Shown here: piece by piece, positions 1 to 11,138 of the stretch
How positions within the stretch are numbered: position 1 is the stretch's first letter
Layout of the letters: each line of letters starts with the position of its first letter
Source of the DNA: JBBITI01 sp963735055
Lineage (GTDB): Bacteria; Chloroflexota; Dehalococcoidia; Dehalococcoidales; UBA2162
Reading direction: 5' to 3'
Assembly (NCBI GenBank): GCA_963735055.1
Contig: CAVTJN010000007.1
Span: 62,001-126,000, forward strand
DNA: 64,000 nucleotides
The notes under the pieces: model-generated
Database searches by the model: none
What the model was told of the DNA's origin: nothing
The model's input: only the letters and a program-made list of their open reading frames with translations
Position numbers and translations under genes: made by a program

Positions 1-286
1 GATCAGGCAGGGCGGAAAACAGCATGGCAAACCAGTGTCTGGGGCCAAACCAGAGCGCGACAAACCATGTGAAGACGGGCAGCACGCGCTGGTGGTAGGT
101 TTTCCAGAAATAGTCATCCAGGGGGTCGGGCGGATGGTAGGTGGCGCGCGCCATCTTATCCAGCACGCCGTGAGAAATGTAGCAGCCGATGGCGGTGGCT
201 GCCAGGTTGGCAGGCACCGGCAGGTGGGCGCGCCGCACCAATTGATCGATCAACACGCCGGCGACAAAGTGGGTGGGTAGTTGCAT
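1..286 (-). CDS. Partial membrane-associated protein, C-terminus beyond the left edge
   Basis: The frame opens at an ATG whose complement lies at 284-286 and stays open to the window edge, so only about 95 N-terminal residues are visible. They start MQLPTHFVAGVLIDQLV and continue with SHGVLDKMARATYHPP and a Trp/Phe-rich stretch (WFVALWFGPRHWFAM) that looks membrane-embedded. His/Asp residues near the N-terminus resemble small integral-membrane metal-dependent hydrolase-like proteins, but this is only a resemblance. It lies downstream of a broken membrane protein on the same strand. Function unknown. Confidence 0.45.
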   Translation of the reverse strand, partial: MQLPTHFVAGVLIDQLVRRAHLPVPANLAATAIGCYISHGVLDKMARATYHPPDPLDDYFWKTYHQRVLPVFTWFVALWFGPRHWFAMLFSALPD

Positions 287-330
287 AGGCTTATTAATGG
301 TTTTCCCGGTTTTGTTCCGGGGAATTTACC

Positions 331-1144
331 TCAGGAAGTCGCTTTCTCTTCCCGACGGTTGAACACCGATCTCTTCAAGAAAAAGTGGGAAGCCACCAGC
401 AGCAGGCTTAACTCCAGCACATTCCACCAAAAATGCACGTCCAGCCGGTTGGCAGTGGTTAGCCCTGGCAGCGTGCCCAGGAGTGGTCCCGCTGCGTCAG
501 GGGGCTGCGCGCCAGCCAACCGTCCCGACCAAAAAAGCCTGGCAGCCCCTGGGCTGTGACGTTGGTCACGCATAAAATACCCAACTGGTTGAGAACAATC
601 TGGTAACGAATGAACATATATGTGTGTTCGGCGGTGTGGCCAATGGCGACGCCCAACAATAAAAAGGCCCAGAAGTTGCGCACGCCGCCTTTGATCAGGA
701 AGATCACGGTGATTAAAACCAGCCAGTTCCAGATAAAATGCACCCACTCCGAATTAGCGGGCGAAAGCAAGCCGTTAGACTGCCGGGCGGGCAAGAGCAA
801 GATGTAGTATTCGACCCACTGGGCCAGATGTTCAATAGAGTGCGTCCCCTGGGCCACCAGCAAGATGCTGATGATCATCACGGTCTTGCCGTAGCTGCGC
901 AGGTCGGAGCGCCATTTGAACATGCCCACGGGCAGCATGCTGACCAAAAAGATGGCCGTAGCCACCCACAGAGGCAGACGGAAATAACCGGTGATGCCCC
1001 AGGCCAGGCCAACACCAGCAGGATGGAAACAACCACCGCAGGGGTGAGTTTGGTGGGATTGAGCAGGTCCAGGATCGGCAGGGCTTTGCCCAGGTTGAAG
1101 CGCGCCGGTGAGAATTTCACGGAGGACACGGTAGTCTGGTTCAT
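331..1144 (-). CDS. Polytopic membrane protein, broken by two indels
   Basis: The ATG at 1144 is preceded by a strong ribosome site (AGGAGGAGAT). The first frame gives MNQTTVSSVKFSPARFN and a hydrophobic helix. After an indel near 965-990 a second frame carries four or five further membrane segments with conserved-looking His (THSIEHLAQW, IGHTAEHTYMF). After another indel near 480 the third frame supplies the last helix and a charged tail (FNRREEKATS). About 270 residues in total. I do not recognise the family; the His-rich membrane segments could bind metal or haem. Disruption at two places by single-base shifts matches the error pattern elsewhere in the window. Confidence 0.5.
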
Positions 1145-1208
1145 TTGATCTCCTCCTTTTTCAAGGCAGAACGGTTAATCGGGCGGTCAAGAAATTGGAT
1201 AAGCATAT

Positions 1209-2899
1209 TTATCTACTGACCGTAACCAAAGTTTGCGGGCTGAGGTCCGTTATCTCGGCCTGAGCGCCGTCCGGATAAGTAATTACCAGTTTTTGGATCT
1301 GGGCGCCATCCGCGAATGCCAAAGTGAATACGCTGGGGATCGCCGGACAGGTATCCGCCGGATGCGCGCACATCTCGGCGCAGAATCCCCTGGCTGGTGT
1401 GCAGTGCGAGCTGCGCGCCAATTGCGCGGGTGTTGCCTGACCCAGGCCAGTTCAGGTCCACTTCCAGGGCTTGCCCGGTGCACAGGCTGTTTTCAAAAAG
1501 CACGGCACTGCCGCGCAGGTTGTTGACCACGACATCCAGCCGGCCGTCCCCGTTCATATCGGCCATCAACATGCCGCGCCCGCTGGCCGTGGATCCCAGG
1601 TTCCATTCCGGGGCGGAGATGAAACCGCCGTTTCCGTCATTGCGGATAAGCCCGGTTGGGTTCAACCAGTTCGTAATTGCTTAAGGAAGCTGAACAGGTT
1701 AGAGGCAATCATTCCAGTAGTAACATACAGGTCGAGAAATCCATCATTATTCAGAGTCGCCAAAACGCGAACTCCAGGTCCAACCGGTGGCGTCAATCCC
1801 ACGGCGGGGAGCCTGGTTCTGCCAGCGCACCATTGGCGTCCTGCACTTCCAGCACGTTGGCCATGATCTGGGGGTCACTGGGGCCGTGTTTTTCTTCCAG
1901 TTTGCTGATCACCGGCAGCCATTCGGCCAGCACGGCGGGATCGGTGGTGCCGGGGTTCATGTCGGTGGAAAAGACTGCCATCTGGCCTTTGTTGTCCAGG
2001 TCGCCCCACTCAATGCTCATCGCGCTGAGGGAGGTGTTCATGGAAGGGTTGGGCACTCTTCCAGCCGGTGCCCTGGTTAATCCAGATTCCATCCGGAACC
2101 GCGAAATCATTGGCCGCCCAAATGTCCGGCCGGTTATCGCCATTCAGACGAATAATGCAACGGAAAGAGTCTCGGCTTTTGGGTCGAGGACACTGGGGAT
2201 AAATTTGTTACCCCGGTGGCTGTAATAGACCAGCCCGGCCGATTGGGCCAGGTCATTTGCATTCAATCCGGATTGGCGCAGGTCGGTGTTATACGAGCCC
2301 GTGACCAGGTCCAGGCTGCCGTCCTGATTGAGGTCGGCCCACCCCATCGCATAGGCGTGATAGGTTACACCAGGCAAGTCGGCCTGCTCAAAAATCGCGC
2401 CGTTTCCACCTGGGCCGGTGTTGCGCCAGAAGGAGACGCTCTCCAGGCCCCGGTGCGTGAAAGTGATATCCGGCCGTCCGTCCCCATCCACGTCCACAAT
2501 ATTCACCCCGCGGGTGAATGAGTCTTTCAACGATTCCTCTTTGAATTTCAGATCGCCCTGGTTCCATAAGATGGTGCTCTCACCGTCCACATTGGCAAAA
2601 ACCAGGTCCATGTCGCCATCTCCATCCAGGTCATTGATCGCCAATCCGGCGCCGTTACTGGCATAGGTGGCAATATCGCGCATGCGGTAACCGGTGGCGA
2701 AACTTAATGTGTGTGGGATAAATGTGTTCTGACAGGTACCCGATTCTGCCAGCGGAGCGCGCGTAACCGTGACAGGCGCCGTTGGGATGGGCGCGTTTTG
2801 CGTTCCGGCGGGGACTGCGAGAGTTTGCGGCCCGCCCGCACAGCCAGCCGTCAGCATGACCATAAGGATGAAAACGGCATACCAGCGAAATATACTCAT
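1209..2899 (-). CDS. FG-GAP/VCBS-repeat lipoprotein with C-terminal ASPIC/UnbV domain (frameshifted)
   Basis: The N-terminus is a lipoprotein signal with lipobox LTAGC, so the protein should be exported and lipid-anchored. Then come repeated calcium-binding FG-GAP/VCBS units (DLDGDGDMDLVFANVDG, DVDGDGRPDITFTHRG, DLNQDGSLDLVTGSYN), predicted to form a beta-propeller. The C-terminal part carries an ASPIC/UnbV-type domain (RAIGAQLALH, SGGYLSGDPQRIHFGI) and ends in a YPDGAQAEI strand. The frame shifts near 2145, 2050, 1790 and 1320, but homology continues in each new frame, so one CRTAC1-like protein of about 560 residues is likely. Such proteins are extracellular adhesion or carbohydrate-associated scaffolds; the neighbouring galactosidases fit that setting. 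Confidence 0.7.
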
Positions 2900-3192
2900 G
2901 TAGATATATTACATCTTACTTGGTATTTTTTACTACATCTATTAGGTGATTTTGGGATGAATAGGGAGAAGCGGCCGAAGGGGGAGGGTTGGAGCATGCG
3001 CTGGATGATTTTCTCAGGCCGGTGGCGCCGTGATCAAAATGGATTTGCACTATAATTTGATTACCCCCTGTTATCTATTGCAAATATTGCGACCATTAAT
3101 TTCTAAAAATATTTCACAACCTCCTCCAAATCCGGGTGGATGGCAGATCATTTTCTTGTAAGTACAGGATGGACAATCCAAGGAGTTTTTCA
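2900..3192. promoter_or_regulatory. Divergent intergenic region, lipoprotein / lacZ
   Basis: This AT-rich gap separates the divergent lipoprotein and beta-galactosidase starts and must hold both promoters. A ribosome site (AAGGAGTTTTT, 3180-3190) precedes the ATG at 3193. I see no clear operator palindrome and no gene. Confidence 0.4.
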
Positions 3193-6100
3193 ATGGACCA
3201 GAAACGTAACGATTGGGAGAACCCCGCTGTTCAGGGCATCCATCGCGAGCCGGCGCACGCCACACTGCTGCCGTACGGCGACCTCGCTTCAGCCTTACAG
3301 CGGCAAGCGCGAGCAAAGCCCGTATTTCCGCCTGCTCAATGGAGATTGGAAATTCCACTTTGCTCCCACGCCGGCCCAAAGCCCCGAGAGATTTTTACGA
3401 ACCTAAATATAATGACGCCGCCTGGGATCTGATCCCGGTGCCTTCGAACTGGCAAATTTTGGGTTACGGGCTGCCGCGCTACCTGGCCTCTGATTTCGCT
3501 TTCGACACCTCCGCCTGCCCGGCCGTCCCGGCCGACACCAATGAAACCGGTTCCTACCGCACCACCTTTACGGTTCCGCAGGATTGGAAGGGCCGGCAGG
3601 TTTTTATCGTCTTTGATGGCGTGGATTCGGCCTTCTACCTGTGGATCAACGGCAAGATGGTGGGGTTCAGCAAGGACAGCCGCCTGCCCGCGGAATTCAA
3701 CATCACTGAATATGTAAAACCCGGAGAAAATTTGTTGGCTGTGCGGGTTTACCGCTGGTCGGACGGCAGTTACCTGGAGGATCAGGATATGTGGTTCCTC
3801 AGCGGAATTTTCCGGGACGTGTCCCTCTTCTCCACCCCCAGCGTGCATCTGCGCGATTTTTGGGCGAAGACCCTTTTTGACGAGCAGTACCGCAATGCGC
3901 AGTTGAACGTTCAGGTGCAGGTGAAGAATTACTCGGGCCGCGCGGTGAAGGGGTTGAGCGTCGAAGCCGCCCTGTTCAATGCGAAAGGCAAACCCGCGCA
4001 TGGTTGGATGCAGACGGCCAATTTGGATGTCAAAGCGGGCGGTGAGGCGGTCATCGAACTGGCCGGCGCGGTGGAGAAACCCGCCCGATGGTCTGAAGAG
4101 CAGCCCAACCTCTATATGCTCGTGCTGACCCTCAAGGATAAAAACGGCGACGTGTTGGAAGTGGAACGCTGCCGGGTGGGCTTCCGCCAGGTAGAAATCA
4201 AGGACGGCAAGATCCTCATCAGCGGCCAGGCCGTCTACTTCCGCGGCGTGAACCGCCATGAGCACACGCCCGATCGCGGGCATGCGGTGACGGTTGAGTC
4301 GATGGTCGAAGATATCCTGCTGATGAAACGCTTCAACGTCAACGCCGTGCGCACCTGCCACTACCCGGATGACCCGCGCTGGTACGACCTGTGCGACGAG
4401 TACGGCCTGTACTTGATAGACGAAGCCAATATCGAATCACACGGTCTATGGGATCGTTTCACCAAGGATCCTGACTGGAAAGAGGCCTTCATTGAGCGTG
4501 GGAGCCGCATGCTGCTGCGCGACAAGAACCATCCTTCCGTGGTGATCTGGTCGATGGGAAACGAGTCCGGCTACGGCCCGAACCACGCCGCGCTGGCGGA
4601 TTGGATGCACCAGTACGACACAACTCGCCCGGTGCATTACGAATCCGCCCAAAACGAGCCCTATGTGGACATCGTTTCCACCATGTACCCAAAATTGGAT
4701 CGGCTGATCGAATTTGCAACGGTTCCCGGCGAGACCCGGCCGTTCATCATGTGCGAGTACGCGCATTCCATGGGCAACAGCCCGGGCAACGTCAAAGAAT
4801 ATTGGGAGATCATTGAACAATATCCGCGGCTGCGCGGCGGTTTCGTCTGGGATTGGGTGGACCAGGGGATAGCCCGTAAAACCGAAGACGGCCGAACCTG
4901 GTTTGCATACGGCGGCGATTATGGGGACGAGCCTTCCAGTTTCAGTTTCTGCTGCAACGGCATCATATTCCCCAACCGCGATCCGCATCCGGCGGCGTGG
5001 GAATTTAAAAAAGTCTACCAACCGGTAGCGGTTAAGGCGGTGGATCTTCTGGCGGGCAAGGTCGAGGTGATGAATAAGAATTTATTCCGCGACCTTAGTT
5101 ATCTGACGCCCGCCTGGCAGATCGTGGCGGACGGCCAGGTGTTGGCGAGCGGCGAGCTGGAGCGGCTGAAAACCCCGGCGGGAAAATCTGCCATCCTCGA
5201 CCTGCCGCTGCCCTCAATTGAGGTGAAACCTGCGACAGAATATTGGCTTCGATCGAGTTTCGCCCTGGCCGAAAGGACGCCCTGGGCCGATGCGGGCCAC
5301 GAAGTGGCCTGGGAGCAATTCCTTCTGCCACTGGAAGTACCGCAAGCGGATCCGCGGCGGGTGTTTCCGGAATTAAAAGTGGAAGAGTCGCTGGCCCGCA
5401 GCGTGCTGAGCGGGGAAGATTTCGCCTTGATCTTTGATAAGGTCGAGGGAAGGATAGTTTCGTTGAAATCTGCCGGGCGCGAACTGCTCGAAAAAGGCCC
5501 AACGGTCAACTTGTGGCGCGCTCCCACTGAAAACGACTTGAATACCTGGGGTGAAGAACGAGCGGCCTTGCGCTGGCGCGCGGTGGGTTACGATCAACTG
5601 GTTGAAAGCGTGCAGGGCTGCGAACTGCTGCGCTTATCTCCATCCGCGGTGCGGATCGCGGTGAAATCCACCCTGCGGGTGAAAGAGGGCGCCGAACTGC
5701 CGCCGATGGATTCGGCGGAACAGCGCATGCAGATGCTTGGGATGGGGCTGTCGATGATGCTGACGGATGAGACTCTCAACCTGCTGGTCGAGCGCATGGG
5801 ATTTAAGGATTCCGCCTTTCAGGGCGATAGTAAAGTATTAAAAATACGCGGATTGCTGGGCGAAGTCGCGGCACAAAATCGCGTCTATGAATTGATCACC
5901 AAGCAGCGGGCGATCTTGGTTGAATTCAAACAACCTGTCCCGCCCGAATTGGATCAAATCATCGCTGCAGGTCAATTTGATATGAATCCTCAACCGGCTA
6001 TACCGGCTGAATTCGCTGTGGATATCCTCTATACCGTCTACGGCAGCGGGGATATTCTGCTGGAAACACACATCCAACCACAGGTTGCGGATTTGCCTTT

Positions 6101-6605
6101 CCTGCCGCGCTTTGGGCTGGAATTGGTCCTGTCGCCGGGTCTGGAACGGTTGGATTGGTACGGCCGCGGACCGCACGAGACGTATGCCGACCGCCAGGAA
6201 GGCGCACAAGTGGGTGTTTATTCGGGGACGGTTGACGATCAATTCGTGCCGTACGTAGTGCCAGAGGAGAACGGCAACAAAACCGAGGTGCGCTGGGCCA
6301 GCCTGGCGTCCGAAGACGGAACGGGGCTGCTCGCGGTGGGTTCGCCCCAGTTTGAGTTGAATGCGCTGCATTACACCACCGCCGATCTGGATCAGGCCCG
6401 CCATCCCTATGAACTCACCCGCCAGGACGAAGTGATTCTCCACCTGGATTATGCCCAATCCGGGTTAGGCAGCGCATCCTGCGGGCCGGGCCGCCTGGAA
6501 AAATATCAGTTGAAGGCGGAAGAACTTCACTTCAACTTGCGCCTGCGGCCATTCAAAGGCAGCCGGGATACCGCGGTGAGCCTCAGCAAACAGGTCATCG
6601 GGTGA
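3193..6605 (+). CDS. lacZ: Beta-galactosidase, LacZ type (GH2), copy 1
   Basis: Retaining glycosidase that hydrolyses terminal beta-galactosides, probably cytoplasmic since no signal peptide is seen. The start at 3193 (MDQKRNDWENPAVQGIHREPAHA) gives the usual LacZ N-terminus, but one indel near 3290 and another near 3390 are needed to join it to the long frame ending at 6605. Total about 1,137 residues, slightly longer than typical LacZ. In order: jelly-roll sugar-binding domain (GSYRTTFTVP, SDGSYLEDQDMW), immunoglobulin-like domain, TIM barrel with general acid/base Glu in GNESGYG (about residue 457) and nucleophile Glu in MCEYAHSMGN (about 521), then a C-terminal beta-sandwich (RGPHETYADRQ). 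A 110-residue helical stretch around residues 840-940 (AEQRMQMLGMGLSMM) looks like a family-unusual insertion. Translationally coupled to the next gene by a GTGA overlap. Confidence 0.9.
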
Positions 6606-7741
6606 CCGCGGCCGGACCGCAATTCCTGATGGGTGAAGCCGGGAGGGATATGTTAAATTTCACGCCGGATGATTGGGGACGTATCGAACGGTCCAATGCG
6701 GCCTGGTGGGCCGGGGAATTGGACCGGCCGCTGGTGTACCTGGCCATGGCTGATCCGCGCGCAGCGCCGCCGATGAGTTACATGAGCAACTACCCGCTGG
6801 ATCTCCCCGTGGATCGGGTGATCGATCTATATGCCGATTACCTGAGCACGGCGCATTTTTATGCGGATGCCTTCCCCTGGGCATGGATAAATTTTGGCCC
6901 CGGGATTGCGGCCGGTTTCTTGGGTGCCAACGTCAACAGCGTGGTGGATCCCTCCGAGACGGTCTGGTTCACTCCCAAAGAAAAAAAGCCTCTTCAGGAT
7001 TTGCACCTGGCCTATGATCCCGAAAATGCCTGGTGGCGCAGGATCAAGGCGCTCACCGCGGGGCTGGTAGTGCGCTTTGGGGATATGCTGGCCGTCGCGC
7101 ATACTGACCTGGGCGGCAACCTGGACATCCTCGCATCTCTTCGAGATACCCAGGATTTGCTTTTCGATCTGGTGGATTGTCCCCAGGAAGTTGACCGCCT
7201 GGTGCATGATATCACCGCTCTCTGGCTGCGCTATTACGATGAGCTGGATGCGATCATCCGTCCGGCCACGCGCGGGACCAGCGCCTGGACGCCGATCTGG
7301 TCACCCGGAAAGACGTATATGCTCCAGTGTGATTTCGCTTACATGATCTCGCCGGCCATGTTCGAGCGCTTTGTCATGCCCGACCTGGAAGCCATCTGCG
7401 CACACCTGGATCACGGCTTCTATCACCTGGATGGAAAAGGTCAATTTCCACACCTGGATATGCTCCTCGGCCTCGAACGGCTGCGCGGAATCCAGTGGAT
7501 TCCTGGGGATGGGCAGCCCTCGCCGGATCATTGGCTGCCTCTGCTCAAACGCATCCGGGATGGCGGTAAACGGGTCCAGGTGTTTGTTAGCCCGGAAGGC
7601 GCGCGCCGCATTGTGCGCGAATTGGGCGGCCAGGGGTTCCTGCTGGTGGTGGACGCCTGGGAGGATGCCTATGACCACCCGGAGAGCGTTCAGGCTTTCT
7701 TGAATACGCTGGCACAAGAAGATATTTCGCTTAATAAGTGA
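6602..7741 (+). CDS. Uroporphyrinogen-decarboxylase (URO-D)-fold protein
   Basis: About 379 residues from a GTG overlapping the lacZ stop; an ATG at 6650 behind GGGAGGG is an equally good start (MLNFTPDDWGRIERSNAAW). The sequence shows the URO-D/corrinoid-methyltransferase TIM-barrel pattern: FGDMLAVAHTDLGGNLDIL, CDFAYMISPAMFERFVMPDLE, and a late strand FYHLDGKGQFPHLDMLL followed by GIQWIPGDGQPSP. URO-D-like proteins of this type occur in glycoside-hydrolase loci of Anaerolineae and are not haem enzymes there; their substrate is not established. Position between two galactosidase genes suggests co-expression with galactoside degradation, which is inference. Confidence 0.65.
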   Translation: MTAAGPQFLMGEAGRDMLNFTPDDWGRIERSNAAWWAGELDRPLVYLAMADPRAAPPMSYMSNYPLDLPVDRVIDLYADYLSTAHFYADAFPWAWINFGPGIAAGFLGANVNSVVDPSETVWFTPKEKKPLQDLHLAYDPENAWWRRIKALTAGLVVRFGDMLAVAHTDLGGNLDILASLRDTQDLLFDLVDCPQEVDRLVHDITALWLRYYDELDAIIRPATRGTSAWTPIWSPGKTYMLQCDFAYMISPAMFERFVMPDLEAICAHLDHGFYHLDGKGQFPHLDMLLGLERLRGIQWIPGDGQPSPDHWLPLLKRIRDGGKRVQVFVSPEGARRIVRELGGQGFLLVVDAWEDAYDHPESVQAFLNTLAQEDISLNK

Positions 7742-7901
7742 TTTGCCCCGTTTAGGTTAGTAATAAGTTCGTGTTTTGCCAACAAGTTCCTCTCTTTATG
7801 AGCCATTCGTCAGGAGAAATCACATCCGTCCCGCGGTTGAGATCTCCGGGACCAGGGAGCGACTATTTTTTTCGAAACAGGCAGTTCAGGGAGGAAGCCG
7901 C

Positions 7902-10900
7902 ATGGCTGGACATAAAGATTGGGAAGATCCGCAGGTTGTCGGGATTCACAAGCGCCAGGCGCACGCGCCGATGGGCGCTTATCCGCATGCGCAGGCGGCT
8001 TTGACCGGCGAGCGCGGGCAGTTCGCCATTTGTGCAATCATTGAATGGGACCTGGCGGTTTTCACCTGGCCGCGTGCCCCGAAGCCGTTCCGCAAGGATT
8101 TCACCGGGAGGAATTCGACGATTCGGGCTGGGATGGGATTACGGTGCCGGGCAACTGGCAGCTGCAGGGTTTCGCCGATAACCCGATTTACACCAACGTG
8201 GCCTATCCCTTTCAACCCAACCCGCCCTATGCCCCAGAAGAAAACCCGACCGGCTGCTACCGGACCTCGTTCACCGTTCCGCCAGGAATGGCACGATCGG
8301 CGGGTGATTCTGCTCTTTGAAGCGGTGGATTCGGCATTTTATGCCTGGGTCAACGGCGACATGGTGGATACAGCCAGGACAGCCGCTGCCGGCCGAGTTT
8401 GAGGTGACAGAACGGGTCAGACCTGGCGAAAATAGTCTCGCGGTCCAGGTGATGCGCTACAGCGACGGCTCGTACCTGGAAGACCAGGATTTCTGGCAGA
8501 TGAGCGGGATCCAGCGGGATGTGACCCTTTACAGCAAGCCGCAGGTGGCCCTGGAGGATTTCGTCGTGCGCACGACATTTGACGATCGTTATGAAGATGC
8601 CGAGCTTGCGCATCGAGGCGCACATCACCCGCGTGCCCTGGATGTCCGCCTATCACGTGGAGGCCATGCTTTACGACGCGGAAGGCCAGTCCGGTGTTTG
8701 CCGATCCGTTGGTGATGCCGGTCAGCAACCGCACCTCCTATGGGGTTCCCATTACCCAGAAAACCGCAGCCGCGATGGCCAGCTATCCGCGTGGTCAAAC
8801 CGCGCCACTGGACGGCCGAAACGCCGTATTTGTACCGGCTGGTTCTGATCCTGCTGCGGCCCTGCTGGGGAGGCATTGGATTTCGAGAGCTGCCGGGTGG
8901 GGTTCCGCCAGGTGGAAATCAAGGACAGCCTGATCCAGGTCAATGGCCGTCGCCTGGTGATGCGCGGGGTCGACCGGCACGAGCATCACCCGCTGCGCGG
9001 GCGGGCGTTGACTGTCGAGGATATGCGCCGCGAAATTGTCCTGATGAAGCAGTTCAATTTCAACACCGTGCGCACCAGCCATTACCCCGACCACCCGGCC
9101 TGGTACGATCTGTGCGATGAATACGGCATTTATGTCATCGATGAGACCAACCTGGAGACCCATGGGCTTTCTTCGGAGCTGAGCAATCACCCGTTATGGC
9201 TGCACGCCTTACATGGAGCGTGCCTCGCGCATGGCCTTGCGCGACCGAAACCATCCGAGTGTGATCATGTGGTCCTTGGGCAACGAATCGGGCTGCGGTC
9301 CGCACCATGCGGCGATGGCAGCCTGGCTGCGCATGGCGGATCCCACCCGTTTGGTACATTACGAAGGCGGGCGTTTCCAACCCGTAGATTTCGGATGTTT
9401 TTTCGGTCATGTATCCAGACCTGGATTTCATCCGTGAGCTGCTGGCTGACCCCAACGAAAAACGCCCGGTGATGATGTGCGAGTATGCCTACTCCAAGGG
9501 CAACAGCACCGGGCAATTTCTTTAAATTCTGGGAGCTGGTGGACAAAGAACCACGCTTCCAGGGCGGGTGCATCTGGGATTGGAATGACAAGGCGATTTT
9601 GAAAACCCTGCCGAACGGCGAAACTTTTTATGCTTACGGCGGAGATTTTGGCCCAGATTTTAATTATTCGTTGTTCTACCAGAACAATGAAGACCCGCAA
9701 ATGTGCTGCAACGGGATCGTTGGCCCGGACCTGACCCCACATCCGGCAGCGTGGGAAGTGAAGAAAGTCCAGGCGCCGGTTTCGCGCGTCGCGTCAAGGA
9801 TCAACAAGGATTTGCTGGCGGGAAAATTGGTGATCTGGAATAAGCACCTGGCACTCGATCTCAGTCACCTGGCGATTCGTTGGGAACTGATCGAGGATGG
9901 CAGGATGATTCAATCCGGCGGACTGCCGCCAATGACGCTTGCCGCGGGTGAAAAAGGCGTGCTGAACGTGCCCTTCGCCTGCCCAGACGCGCTTGTGCCC
10001 GGCGCGGAATATTTCCTGACTGTGCGGTTCCTGCTCCAGTCGGATACCGCTTGGGCAAAAGCCGGTCATGAGGTTTATTGGGAGCAGTTCCGCGTCCCGT
10101 TCCCGGTGAAGGAAAAAAGGTCGCCCATCCGGCGCGATTCTCTGCCGGAACTCGATGTCGAGGAAGACAACGAGCGCCTGGCGGTGGAGGGCAAGGATTT
10201 TCTGGTGTTGTTTGACAAAGCGGAAGGCCGGATTATCGCATACCATGCCGTCAGGGCGCGATCTGCTGGTCTCGGGTCCGATGGAGCAGTACTACCGCGC
10301 GCCAACGGATCATGACTTATTGATGGGTAACCCGTCTGCCAATATCCACAATGGCGCGCAGCCGGGATCGACCGGCTGCAGCGCAGGTTGCGCAGTCTTG
10401 AGTGGGCGCGGCTGGCCGCTCAACAAGTCGAGGTGCGCGTTCGCTCCCGCGTGCAGGCCGACGGCCAACCGGATGGGATCGACAGCCAGGTGACGTACAG
10501 AATCTTTGGCGATGGGCAGATCCTGATCGAAAATGAGGTGGTGGTCGAGGAGAGCCTGCCTTTCATCCCGCGCATTGGACTGGAACTGACGTTGCCGGCT
10601 GGATTTGAGCGGGTGGTATGGTACGGGCGCGGGCCGCACGAAAATTACTGCGACCGCAAACTGGGCGCAGCCGTGAGAATGTACGCGAGCAGCGTCGACG
10701 AGCAGTTGACTCCCTACGTTTTTCCCAGTGAATGCGGCGGCAAAGAAGATGCCCGCTGGCTGGCGCTGCTGGATGAGGAAGGCTGTGGCTTGCTGGCGAT
10801 CGCTGAAGACCGGCTGCATTTCGACGCAATGCATTACACGGTCAAGGACCTGGAACAGGCCGGGCATCCTTACGAACTGACCCGTCTCGCGGAGACTATT

Positions 10901-11077
10901 TTACACTTGGACGGCTGGCATATGGGGGTGGGCGGCGATGACGGCTGGAGGGCGCCGGTCCACAAAGAATTTTTGATCAATCCGGGAAGGTACCGGTTTG
11001 CTTTCCTGCTCAGACCGGTCCGAGCCGGAGGAAGATTTGGCCGCGGCCGCCCGTCGAAAATGGATGGAGGTCTGTAA
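7902..11077 (+). CDS. Beta-galactosidase, LacZ type (GH2), copy 2, multiply frameshifted
   Basis: Starts at an ATG behind GGGAGGAA with MAGHKDWEDPQVVGIHKRQAHAP, parallel to copy 1. The complete GH2 sequence can be followed only by changing frame at least seven times: near 8050, 8300, 8370, 8610, 8860, 9190, 9510 and 10300. Landmarks seen in sequence are SDGSYLEDQDFWQMSG, FRQVEIKDSLIQVNG, RGVDRHEHHP, acid/base LGNESGCG, nucleophile region MMCEYAYSKGN and RGPHENYCDRK. Length equivalent is about 1,055 residues. The density of indels exceeds that of the rest of the window, so this may be a true pseudogene or a very poorly sequenced stretch; conservation of catalytic motifs in every fragment favours sequencing error. 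It is the second galactosidase of the block, not a tandem duplicate in sequence detail. Confidence 0.75.
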
Positions 11078-11085
11078 CTCGATCT

Positions 11086-11122
11086 AAAAAGGCGCCTGCG
11101 ATTACCCCGCAGGCAGCCTTTC
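11086..11122. terminator. Bidirectional stem-loop between convergent genes
   Basis: A perfect 7-bp stem GCCTGCG/CGCAGGC with loop ATTACCC is extended by AAAGG/CCTTT-type pairing and flanked by A-rich and T-rich runs. It sits exactly between the convergent lacZ copy 2 and the glycyl-radical enzyme, as expected for a shared intrinsic terminator. Confidence 0.65.
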
Positions 11123-11138
11123 TGTGATTACACAGTTT

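Noticed and set aside
3336..4361. A 341-residue minus-strand frame inside lacZ
   Set aside because: It lies entirely opposite a well-supported beta-galactosidase, and its His/Arg-rich composition is typical of an antisense frame.
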